Source: Atherix ibis
Taxonomy: Eukaryota > Arthropoda > Insecta > Diptera > Athericidae
Direction: 5' to 3'
Assembly: GCA_958298945.1 (NCBI GenBank)
Contig: OY282607.1
Location: forward strand, 33,699,000 to 33,762,999
DNA length: 64,000 nt
Under the pieces are notes generated by a model that ran no database searches, was not told where the DNA came from, and saw only the letters and a program-made list of their open reading frames with translations. Position numbers and translations under genes: made by a program. Positions 45,030 through 55,890 of this stretch are shown piece by piece. How positions within the stretch are numbered: the first letter of the stretch is position 1; every line of letters starts with the position of its first letter.

Positions 45030-45900
45030 TAACCGTCAATTTAATAGCGCCATGAGGGTTCAAGTTTTGTATTGTTGGACATTACCAGTTTCTTTAGAGA
45101 TACTGGACTCTTGAAAAAAAACCTATTCGTAAAAAAAATTCTAGTTTTCGAACTAATCTATGCAAAAAAACTTGCTCGAAAAAAATTCTGGGTAATGCCC
45201 ACCCATACGAAATTTGGTTAGAATAGGTTCGATAGTTAGCAGAACGCAACAGGATTTGCGTACATGGTTTATAAAAAGAAAGTTAAGTTATGCTTATCCG
45301 AATTCTGAGCAGTTTTCTATCCAGAATTTAGTCAAGAATGTTTAGTAGATTGCATTGTTACTAATTGTCCAGTGATACGTTAAAAGCTCTTGGTATTCAG
45401 CCTTATTTCTTATGACTAATAATGATGTCTGCAATTCTGTTATTAATCGTGCCATTTTGGGTTTAGCTATGAGCACGGGATGCCAGAAAGATTATTTAGC
45501 CAAGAAAGATCTTCTCTGGTATTTTGCGTTCATTATTGGATATTTACATATTTGGTGTCATGGTCATTATTCCCCATAATGCACACATACGCCGCAGCTT
45601 CCTATAGTTTGAACCCATTCGGTAAAGAAATACCACATAATAAAGATAACGACATTGAGGTTGGTCGTCGAATCCGTGAACAGGAATAAACATTGGTCAA
45701 GGCTGTCCAACTGGTTGAGGAAAAATTGTCTGTAAATAGAAACGTTGATATATGCCTTTGTAAGCCTATTCAAAAACAAAGGCACCCAAAAACGGCTCCC
45801 AATCTTGATGCGAATGTGAAATTTCAAAATGGATATAAAAACTGATGTGCTTCACTGGATGGTCGAATACAACGGTTAACCACTACCTCGATTCAATTTA
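45030..45900 (-). mobile_element. Non-LTR 3' region fragments
   Basis: It holds the tail-like CGTCAATTTAATAGCGCCAT, then the same CCAGAATTTAGTCAAGAATG/TTTAGTAGATTG block as 43010-43040. It also has TTGAGGAAAAATTGTCTGTA (45716-45735), which parallels AAGGAAAAGTTGCCTGTATA at 15056. Together these make it a diverged copy of the LINE family at 13.9-15.8 kb. Mariner copy A sits just downstream. Confidence 0.45.
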
Positions 45901-45972
45901 ACCCTCCTATTGAAGTTTTGATACATGTAGTGAGCCTTTCCTTATCATAAAGTGAAATAAATTTCCTTATCA

Positions 45973-46006
45973 TTCAGGTGTTTTTATCATTAAAAAAACA
46001 CCTGAA
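45973..46006. repeat. Perfect 13-bp hairpin
   Basis: TTCAGGTGTTTTT (45973-45985) and AAAAACACCTGAA (45994-46006) are exact reverse complements with an 8-bp loop, about 80 bp left of a mariner insertion. Confidence 0.9.
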
Positions 46007-46084
46007 CAAGCCGTGAGCTATCCGAAACTCAGAGTTAAAAATACCAGCTTTCGGAAAGAAAAACCAATCGTAGATAAACACATA

Positions 46085-47306
46085 CGACGTCTGTTCAAAA
46101 AGTATCGCTGGTTACGTATATTCGATTTATAATTTTTTGTGACATTATGTTGGTCTCTCACTTATGCCGACAAGTTCGGCCATTTTGAATTTTCATTTAA
46201 TTTTTGACAGCTGCTTTGCTTGCACGTGTTTTGGCTAGTCTTCGAATTTTGCCCATTCCAAAAAATTGATCAAAGAATCTGTATCAAATTTTGCGTGAAA
46301 AACAAAATCAATTGCGCTGACGCATTCCAAATGTTGACTGTGGCATATGGTGAAGCCACCTTAGACCGAACCAACGTTTATCGGTGGTACAAAATATTCT
46401 CAGAGGGCCGAGAAGATGTGAACGATGAAAAGCGTGCCGAAAGCCTGAGCACGTCAACAACAGACGAAAACATTGATGAAGTGAAGAAAATAGTGTTGGC
46501 CAGTCGTCGAATCACCGTCACAGAAGTTGCTGAGGACTTAAATATATCGATTGGCTCGTGCCATTCGATTTTTACCAATGATTTGTCGTGAGACGGGTCG
46601 CCGTGAAATTCGTACCAAAATTGCTCAATTTCGACCAAAAACAGCATCGCATTAACATTGCTAAGGAGCTGTTGGACTCTGTCCGCGACGACCCAAATTT
46701 GCTCCAAAGGGTCATAACCGGTTTATGATTATGACGTAGGAATCAAAGCTCAATCATCCCAATGGAAGCGCGCCAAGTTCGGTCGATTGTGAAGGTTTTG
46801 CTTACAGTTTTCTTTGATTGGAGGGGCGTGGTACATCATGAGTTCTTGCGACAGGGTAGAACGGTCAATAAGAAATATTACCTGCAAGTTATGCGCAAGT
46901 TGCGCGAAGCAATCCGCCAGAACCGCCCGGATTTGTAGAAGAACAAAAATTGGCTTTTGCACCATGATAACGCCCCTGTTTATTGGGCACGAATTTTTGG
47001 CCAAAAGCAATACGCTAATAATGCCGCAGCCACCGTATTCCCCAGATCTGGCCCCTTGTCATTTTTCTTGTTGAAAAGACGACGCCACGCTTCGATTAAG
47101 GAGATAAAGACGGCATCGAAGGAGGAGCTGAACAAGATCACAAAACATGATTTTTTGAAGTGCTTCGAAGATTGGAAAAAACGTTGGCATAAGTGTATAA
47201 TATCTGGTGGCGATTACTTTGAAGGGGACAAAATAGATATTCATGAATAAATAAATAATTTTTGAAAAAAAACAATAATTTCGCGATACCTTTTGAACAG
47301 ACCTCG
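46085..47306 (+). mobile_element. Mariner family 2, copy A (longest copy)
   Basis: The left end is TA/CGACGTCTGTTCAAAAAGTA, the right end reversed is CGAGGTCTGTTCAAAAGGTA; TA duplicates flank it (46083-46084, 47307-47308). The 1222-bp unit carries a transposase: an N-terminal helix-turn-helix region (FCVKNKINCADAFQMLTVAY, NVYRWYKIFSEGREDV, ASRRITVTEVAEDLNIS), then frameshifted pieces LLNFDQKQHRINIAKELLDS, TVFFDWRGVVHHEFLRQGRT, NWLLHHDNAP and the C-terminal KKRWHKCIISGGDYFEGDKI. The first catalytic Asp region is deleted near 46720. The third Asp is His (CAT, 47060-47062), and TAG occurs at DL-stop-KNKN. Inactive. Confidence 0.9.
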
Positions 47307-47308
47307 TA

Positions 47309-50300
47309 TATTGGTCAATAAAACTGCACGAAAAAGCTGCATTAGGATAGCTCCAGCGGACCGGTCATCTACTAACCGAAGACAAAAACATGATCTTAGG
47401 CTTGGTGCAAATGTAAATAGCACAATTGTTAAAAGGTCTCAATGTTCCGAAACGAATGTTAAAAGGGATGTAGAATAGTACAAAAATATTGTCTGCTATA
47501 GGAAATGTTCATAAGTGAAAAGTGATTGGAAAAGCGAATTCTTGTGTGTATTGAAGAGTACAGTGGAGAGTGGGATGTTGTTTTTTGTTATGAGAAAGAA
47601 CGAAAAAATTATTCTGCCCAAACTGTAAACAAAATATTTTTTTATGAAGGCTAAAATTGAAATAAGTTTTTAATCAATAAATATTATTTTGGAAATTGTA
47701 TTCGCAATAATATCCAACGAATAGATTTCTTTTTGGTTTTGTTGATTAAAGCGAACAAATATATTTTATGTAAAACTTTCGGTTTTGGACTGGCTTAATA
47801 TTCTTATAAACGCTATTTTCTTAGAACAACATTAACTTCTCGAACTTATTTATTTTGCTTGTAATGAAATAATTTTGTCCTTTGCTTAGTTTTCACTTTT
47901 CTCTCAATTAGCATGTTATACGAATACATATGGTATTTTATATTACATCATTTTGATAAACCATATTAATGAATCGTTTTGACATAATACTACTCTCCGA
48001 GAGGGATTGTCAGTAAATAGTTTCTTGCAAATACTACGAATTCATTTATTAAGATAAAGAAAATAGGGTGAAAACAAACAAAGACAAGCAATTTGATATC
48101 CATACTTTGAATAGATGTACTCAAATTACTTAAATACTTTAAGAAATAATTTTCAATATATTTTTGTATTTATTGTTGATAAAAACTTTCTTCGTAATAA
48201 GTAATTGCTGATTTCCTCTAAGCAAAGTAATAATAAGAAAGTTTTAAGCTAGTATCTTCAATTGATTGTCAAATGTCGAAACAATTATACCCAATAACGT
48301 TAATGTTAGTGAAAACTTGGAAAAGGATCATGAAACTTTATTGTCTGTTGACATTGCCTGACATCGGATTGGCATCAAGAATTAACGAGAATTTCTAAAA
48401 TTTGTAAAAGAACCACAATCCTGCATAGACGGTTCTTTGTCACCCTTATCCAACCAATTTCGCAGATTGTTGTGATTATTTTTATTAGAGTGGGTAGTAC
48501 TTGAACTTTGAATTACGTAATTTAATTTTATCTTAAAAAATTTATCTAAATATTTATGTTTATCACAATTTTTTTTTGTATATATTTTCCAAACTTAAAA
48601 TTAATTTCCCACAAAAATAACAAATTTACTTATATTGTGCCATTTGAAATTTAACAAGGGTAGAAATAATTTACTGTGCTGCTCTTAAGTAAATAAATAA
48701 CTAAGAATAATTTCAGGTATATGTTTTTCATAAAATATTGCATTTGAATTTATTTATAGTCAAAGTGTAATTTTACCATACCAACATAAATAATTTCTTA
48801 TATTTGTTTTTAAATTTATTTTTATTTCTTGTAGTTGTACTTATGATTTTGACGTTATAATAACTTTATTAATTATTAACGTCAAAATCATATTGCTACT
48901 CATTCGCATTTTTAAAATAATAGTTTTAATTAACAAATCTTCAACGATAAGTTTTTATAATAAATTCATTGAAATTACTACTCAACAAAGTAGATTCTTA
49001 AAAAAAGTTTTACTTATGCTTATGGAAATATTGTATATATCTTATCCAATCCAAAACCATAGAATTATCATACCATGTTAGAACTTTATACTACTAATAC
49101 TATTAATTATATAAGATAAAACAAATTTTCAATCATTTATGCAAAATAACACTTTTGAGTCCAAAAACCATATAGAAATCCTTGTACAAAAAGGCATTTT
49201 ATTATAGTCGTATTTACTCAGTTAAAATTCAACTCAGTCTAGAGTCTCTATCTAAATAATCAAAATTTTGTATTTTCATTTATTTGATTTTCAGATTTGT
49301 GGAAAATAATTTGCTTTTAGTTAGTTTCTAAGTAAGCATACCACCACAGATTCTATAAAATTAAGTAGAATCAAGTTAATTTTGTAGACAATCAGCTCTG
49401 CAATCATAAGTAGGATAGATATGAGTTGAAAATAAATTAAATATGACTAATTAAATATTTATTTTCAAGAATTTCTTTGATAAGTAAAGCGGTTAGTAAT
49501 GCAGGGTATTCTACAAGAAGGTATACAACTTTTTCCACTTTCATTGTTTTTTTAGCTGTGTGAGATGTGTTCAGCAACCCCAAAGCATCCCATGTAGACA
49601 TTTATAATTTTTAATCAAGTGAAGGCCTTGTCCTTCAGAAATAGTAACATTAGCTCCATTTATAAAATCAAAAACTTTATAAAAATCTCTTTTAGCAGCT
49701 GTGTCTAACATCTATTTTTCTACTTTCGAACTAAAAACTACATTTTTGGTATGTGGAGCATATTTTTCTTTTTCATTTTACATTAGTGAGAAGTAATATA
49801 TGATATTATAATTCAATGCTTATATACTATTATCAACTTAAAGCTAAAGGTGGCTGCCAGAATTTAATCAGAAAAGTAAATATTGTAGAGGTTTTGTTGC
49901 ATCTTTTTAAATGCAAACTTTTATATGAAAACAAATGAATTGAAAGCAAAAAAAATATTTTATTTTATAATTTAAATAATTTCGACCAAAAAAATATATA
50001 CAAATATAAAATTGCCCCTATCTGACGGGGGTATGCATGTGTCATTAGTTTTAAGGTTATATTCAATTTTTTGGCTTCAAATTGGCGCTTCAATTGTCTA
50101 TCCTTATTCTCCATAATCTAAGCTGTATACATTTCGTAAGCACCATAGGCATTTTGTTTGGGGCTTTTTGATTATCGGTTTTGTGCAATAATAAATGGTA
50201 ACAAAAATTAAAAATTAATTTGTAATGGTTCAATATTCTATTGTTGTCATCTTATTATAATTATATGCATTAATTCTACGTAATAAATTAAAATCGTCTA

Positions 50301-50362
50301 TAATTTTAGTTTTGGAAATATCTGTTGAATATTACTGGAGGTATAGTAATATTAGTGCAAGT
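47309..50362. other. AT-rich stretch right of mariner copy A
   Basis: The first 200 bp (to about 47490) are GC-richer and may be the remainder of the LINE fragment left of the mariner. The rest has no recognised gene. A 15-bp inverted repeat is listed separately. A frame at 48893-49081 lies inside A/T-rich DNA and is not credible. Confidence 0.45.
48843..48891. repeat. Perfect 15-bp inverted repeat
   Basis: ATGATTTTGACGTTA (48843-48857) is matched exactly by TAACGTCAAAATCAT (48877-48891) across a 19-bp A/T loop. Confidence 0.93.
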
Positions 50363-50600
50363 TTAAAAAACGAGAAAGGAATAAACGGTCAAAGTTCCAG
50401 AGGAGTACGGCCAATTACGACTGTACTCGGAAAACACTTGTTCTCTGCTACATAGTAAGAGAAAAGGAAGAATAAGAGAAGAAGAAAAGACGGCGGTGTG
50501 GATCGAATCTTCCATGACACTCCTAGACCACTTGTTTGGAGTGCCCCTGTAGATGGCAGCAATGACGACGAACTTTTTCACAACAAACGGCTACCATCTT
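50363..50600 (-). other. GC-richer unassigned island with 72-codon minus frame
   Basis: Composition changes abruptly from the flanks. The minus frame reads MKKFVVIAAIYRGTPNKWSR followed by a hydrophobic run (VFSSSLILPFLLLC). No family is recognised, and no splice sites fit. An old repeat (LTR or SINE body) is as likely as a gene remnant. Confidence 0.25.
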
Positions 50601-50952
50601 TTGTCGGGTTAAAAAAAAAACATAAATCACTGTCATAATCCAATATGGATAACCCAAATACAAACGCAATTATAAAATTTCAAACGTGTGTATCCGTGTA
50701 GCTGTTAAAATTCGAAACATGTTTAAAATGTATTCGAAATAAATTTCGATTAATACGTGATATATTGAATTATGAACGCAAAATGTTTATTTTTAATCTT
50801 AGTTCGAAAGTTTACTAAATACTTTTAATTAAAATTAAATAGAAAAAGGCTTAGGAATTGTTTTTTAATAAAATGTTCAATGAATTTGTTCATATAAATA
50901 TACATTAATTTAAGAAAATTAAAATGTTCGAAAAACTTATTTTCAAAAAGGA
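50601..50952. other. AT-rich stretch
   Basis: Nothing recognised. Confidence 0.5.
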
Positions 50953-52103
50953 CGAGGTCTGTTCAGAAAGTATCGTGAATTTTCAATTTCCCCGGGTTAC
51001 GTATATTCGATTTTCGATTTTTTGTGGCGTTATGTTGGTACTCATGTCTCTCACCTATGCCGATAAGTTTGGCCAATTTGAATGTTCAGTTAATTTTGGA
51101 CAGCTGCTTTGCTTGCACGTGTTTTGAATAGTATTCGATTTTTGCCTATTCCAAAAAATGGATCAAAGAATCTGTTTCGGGAACAAGAAAAAATCACAGG
51201 GGGACAGATCTGGAGTAAACAGTAGCTACGGCATTATTAGTGTGTTGTTTTTAGCCAAAAATTCTCACACAAGCAACGATGCGTGAACAGGGACATTATC
51301 ATGGTGTAAAAGCCAATTTTAGTTCTTTCTCAAATCCGGGTGGTTCTGGCTGATTGCTTCACGCAACTTGCGCATAACTCACAGGTAATATTCCTAATTG
51401 ATCGTTCTACCCTGTCGCAAGAACTCATGATGTACCACGCCCCTCCAATCGAAGAAAACTGTAAGCAAAACCTTCACATTCGACCGAACTTTGGCGCGCT
51501 TTTTGTACCACCGATAAATTCTCTCTGAGAACATTTTGTACCACCGATAAACGTTGCTTCGGTCCAAGGTACCTTTACCATATGCCACAGTCAACATTCG
51601 GAATGCGTCCACGCAATTAATTTTGTTTTTCACACAAAATTTGATAAAGATTCTTCGATCCATTTTTTGGAATGGGCAAAAATCGAAGACGAGCAAAACC
51701 TTCACATTCGACTGAACTTGGCGCGCTTCTTTCCGTTTTGGCTCGCGCGGCTGCTTCCATTGGGATGATTGAGCTTTGGTTTCTACGTCATAACCATAAA
51801 CAATGATTCATCAACAGTTATGACCCTCTGCAGTAAGTTTGAGTCGTCGCAGACAGAGTCTAACAGCTCCTTAGCAATGTTAATGCGATGGTGTTTTTGG
51901 TCGAAAATGGTCAAAAATCGAAGACGAGCCAAAACACGTGCAAGCAAAGCAGCTCTCCAAAATTAACTGAACATTCAAAATGGCCGAATTTGTCGGCATA
52001 AGTGAGAGACATGAGTACCAACATAACGCCACAAAAAATCGAAAATCGAATACACGTAACCCGCGGAAATTCAAAATTCGCGATACTTTTTGAACAGACC
52101 TCG
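50953..52103. mobile_element. Mariner family 2, copy B: fold-back chimera with two 5' ends
   Basis: The left arm (50953-51177) is the family's 5' end in plus orientation (CGAGGTCTGTTCAGAAAGTA). The right arm (52103-51893) is the same 5' end in minus orientation, ending CCTCGTA. Between them, on the minus strand, come out-of-order pieces: LLDSVCDDSNLL..VDES (51880-51790), then a return to FCPFQKMDRRIFIKFCVKNK (51690-51620), MFSERIYRWYKKRAKVRSNV (51550-51480), FFDWRGVVHHEFLRQGRTIN (51455-51395), and HHDNVPVHASLL to PDLSPCDFFL (51310-51185). No 3' end is present. Here the third Asp is retained (GAT, 51193-51195 on the minus strand). Confidence 0.88.
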
Positions 52104-55035
52104 TACATGTGTCACCGTAGAACCGTTGTTATTTATCTGATGTTTTTTTTGACGTTCTGGTTATAGTGGTTTTTATGTATAGTTAATATTGGGAAAGAAA
52201 ATTTTAACCTTCTAATCAATAACTTTACAAGAAATATGTGTTTTTGAAGAACATGTAAATGCTTATTCAATTCTGGAAGAAATAATTTATGTATTACCGC
52301 ATTGTATTTAAAGTGTAAATATTTAATTTTGAGGTTTCTTCAATCTTTCGACTGTAAACTGAATCCGAATAATTAAAATTCAATTATAACTCAAGTAAAC
52401 TAAGCTTGAGAATGTATAACATTTGCCTCAGTAACAAATCGTAGGGAAAGTTATATTATTCTTGATTCAAGCTCTGATTTATTCTAATCAGCCCTTATTC
52501 TAAAGTCTTTGTTTAAGAAAATGTTTTCAGAAACTATTCATTACACAGTGCAATTCGAAGTAATCTATGTTTACCTTAAGTTTCAAAACCATTACAAAAA
52601 TCTTTACGTCTGCTGTTTATTTCGGCAAATTCATACTCAACTTTCAAGTCATCGTATTTGTCTGCGCTATTTTAGATAGTTTCCATTTATTTTACAAAGC
52701 ATTGTAAAATGATATTATGATTAACTTCTACTTTAGTATACTTTTGTGTATTTATTTGTAATTGCAAAAGAGAAGTGGCTCTGTCTGTTATTCCAAAACA
52801 CATTTGGAATTATTTCGATTTATTATTTTTAAGAATTAAAATTAAAAAAGTATTTTACTTCATATTATATTAAACTTACTTTAAAATGTTTCCTTAAGCA
52901 GTATCAATCACATAATTTTGAAGAAAATTGTATCTGTAAAAATTAAATAAGAAATAAAAATTAATTTTTAATTTACAAAAAAAAAAATTATTGTATCCAA
53001 TAATTTGGTTTTTGGTCTAAGATTAAAATTATACATGGTTAATTTTTACTAAATACTTTCAAGCTAACAAAAAGAATTAATTAACCTAAAAATGTAAGAA
53101 AATTTTATTTTTATTTTTGAGAAAATAAGATATTGCAGACTTTAAAACATAAAATTGCTTTTATAAGTCCAAGGAAAGTAAATTTTTCATAGCAACGACA
53201 AGACAAGCTATTTTAATAAATCCTTTTAACCATGAACTTCTATTGAAAAATTCTCGGGAAAAATTATTAAAGCGTGTTTACTTTGGAAAAATTTGGATTA
53301 CGGTCTAAAAGGATACCATAATATACTCGTTCCGCAATAACGCTAAGGCATGTGTATAAAGCCTAAAATAGCTAGTCATAGTGGTAGCTTCTCCATTACT
53401 GTACCAAGTTAATTATCTAAAAAATTTCGTCTTGAATATAGTTCATATGGTGTCCTGATATTTGTATATGATAACATATGTGAGCCAGTATGAAAATATA
53501 TTGAATTTTGCCAGTGGCAATGCTTTCGTTATACTCGTAAATTTGGTTGGAAAATTTTTATTAATAGAATATGTGGATGGTAATTTTTTTGGTATGTATT
53601 TGCTCCACATACTCATATATGTAAATGCTGAGCATACTGAAAATTCCAGATATCCTGTTTTGATTGATGATAAAGAATTCTCCAAATTAATAACAGTTTT
53701 TGGGTTTTGAATCTTTTTTTAAACGATGTTTTATTTTATTGTTTTGTAAATATTTTGAATATATTTCATGTTTGTACTAATTTTGGGTTGCAAAACTCTG
53801 AAGAAAGAAAGTTTATGAAGAAAGAAATTTCACAGCAGTTTTTTTAATAAATCACTTGTTTATAATTTAATTTTTATTTATTTAAAATAAGTTGGAAAGA
53901 CATTAAAATATAAACAAAATAATTTCATCTGAGATAATATGGTAGGAATTGTAAATTTTTATGGGTAATCGCTTCATGTGTAAACATGCCTCTGACAGAA
54001 ATAAACTTAGCGTTAAATGGAAGTTTTTGAGTTGGAAAATGTTTTCAAATTATTTTTTTATATATTAAGTCAACCTTTATATTATAAGAAAATAACACAC
54101 CGTTTACGAAAACCTTATGGAACCAGAGCTAAAACTGGCAGAAAAATTTTGCTGAATGCCTTTCAAAACAATTGTTCCACATGAAGATATATGTGTACAT
54201 ACTATGTTAGATGGATCACGTTCTTTTAAAATCGAAACGTAACTGACTATTCCCTTACCAATGAGTCTGCCTTCAAACGCAATAAGTCTTCCTGAAGAAG
54301 TATTGTCATCGATTCGTCGATTTCATTACATTCTCCTTAGAAATAAAAGTGTCTTGGCATAATTTTTGGTATTAGTCTGGCATCCGGGCTTATTCGGAAA
54401 ACTACACATGAAGATTTTTCTATCCACATATCACCTAATACTTAAATCATTTCTTACAAATCGGAATATCTTAGTAAATGAAACATGCTTGAATCTATCC
54501 TCTACAATATTTATGCATCCAATACTCTAACCTGTCCTAGATAATAAAATTGGATACATAGGTAAATGCTTGACCTAGATTTCACGCACAAGACTTAAAA
54601 GATTCGAACTAAATATACGATATTGACAACTACTTCGACTACAAAACAAACATTTTAAACTTGAAATAGACAGAAAATTCTATGGTAACCTATATGGACT
54701 TACGGACTCAGAAGTCAGGAGGCTTATTAGAGTCTAATAACTCTGTGCTCTAAATAAACTCCCGATTTTCGTCAAATCAAATCCCTTCTCGTTATAAAAA
54801 ATGACTGTGCCTTGTTATAAAATTTGTTTTTATCCTCTTACCTCGATTTCTTTTCCTAAAAATACTCATCTATGACTTAAGCGTTACTGGTACCGCGATT
54901 TATGAAGCCCTTACTTATATTTACATAATCGCAGGTACACGCGAATAGGAAAAACTTTGATAGAACCCTTCACGTTAATCAATATTTTTATCTAAGTCTA
55001 ATTATTAAATATTTTTTAATTACACATTGTATATA
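52104..55035. other. AT-rich stretch
   Basis: No gene recognised; opposed frames at 53443-53710 mirror one another. 54100-54950 is more balanced in composition and may contain an unidentified old repeat. Confidence 0.45.
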
Positions 55036-55890
55036 CGAGGTCTGTTCAAAAAGTATCGCGAATTTTGAATTTCCGCGGGTTACGTACTTTCGATTCTCAA
55101 TTTTTTGTGTCGTTATATTGGTACTCATGTCTTCCACTTATGCCGACAAGTTCGGCCATTTTGAATGTTCAGTTAATTTTTGATAGCTGCTTTGCTTGCA
55201 CGTGTTTTGGCTCGTCTTCGATTTTTGTCCATTCCAAAAAATGGATCAAAGAGTCTGTATCAAATTTTGAGTGAAAAACAAAATTAATTGCGCGGACGCA
55301 TGCCGAATGTTGACTGTGGCATATGGTGAAGCTACCTTGGACCGAAGTAACGTTTATCGGTGGTACAAAATGTTCTCAGAGGGAATTTATCGGTTGTACA
55401 GTTTTCTTCGATTGGAGGGGCGTGGTACATCATGAGTTCTTGCCGCAGAGTAGGGCGGTCAATAAGGAAGTTATGCACAATTTACGCGAAGCAATCCGCC
55501 AGAACCGCCCGGATTTGTGGAAGAACAAAAATTGGCTTTTACACCATGATAACGCCCCTGCTCACGCATCGTTTATTGTGCGCGAATTTTTTGCCAAAAA
55601 CAATACACTAATAATGACGCAGCCACCGTATTCCCCAGATCTGGCACCCTGTCACTTTTTCTTGTTGAAAAGACGACGCCACCCTACGATTAAGGAGATA
55701 AAGACGGCATCGAAGGAGGAGCTGAACAAGATCACAAAAAATGGTTTTTTGAAGTGCTTCGAAGATTGGAAAAAACGTTGGCGCAAGTGTATACTATAAT
55801 ATCTGGTGGGGATTACTTTGAAGGGGACAAAATAGATATTCGTGAATAAATAAATAATTTTTGAAAAAAACACAAAATTCGCGATACTTT
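55036..55890 (+). mobile_element. Mariner family 2, copy C, internally deleted
   Basis: It starts TA/CGAGGTCTGTTCAAAAAGTA. It keeps the 5' leader, the helix-turn-helix start (FCPFQKMDQRVCIKF-like, with a TGA) and VYRWYKMFSEG, then jumps through GIYRLY straight to FFDWRGVVHHEFLPQSRAVN, losing the middle. The catalytic part continues EAIRQNRPDLWKNKNWLLHH, DNAPAHASFIVREFFAKNNT, PPYSPDLAPCHFFLL, with His (55653-55655) instead of the third Asp 35 positions after the second. It ends KKRWRKCIL. The 3' TIR stops at GCGATACTTT, without the expected outer bases. Confidence 0.9.

Noticed and set aside
46378..47244. Minus-strand frames inside mariner copy A
   Set aside because: Antisense to recognisable transposase sequence; no independent domain.
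53443..53710. 80- and 82-codon frames on opposite strands
   Set aside because: Same mirrored pattern, A/T-driven, no recognisable residues.
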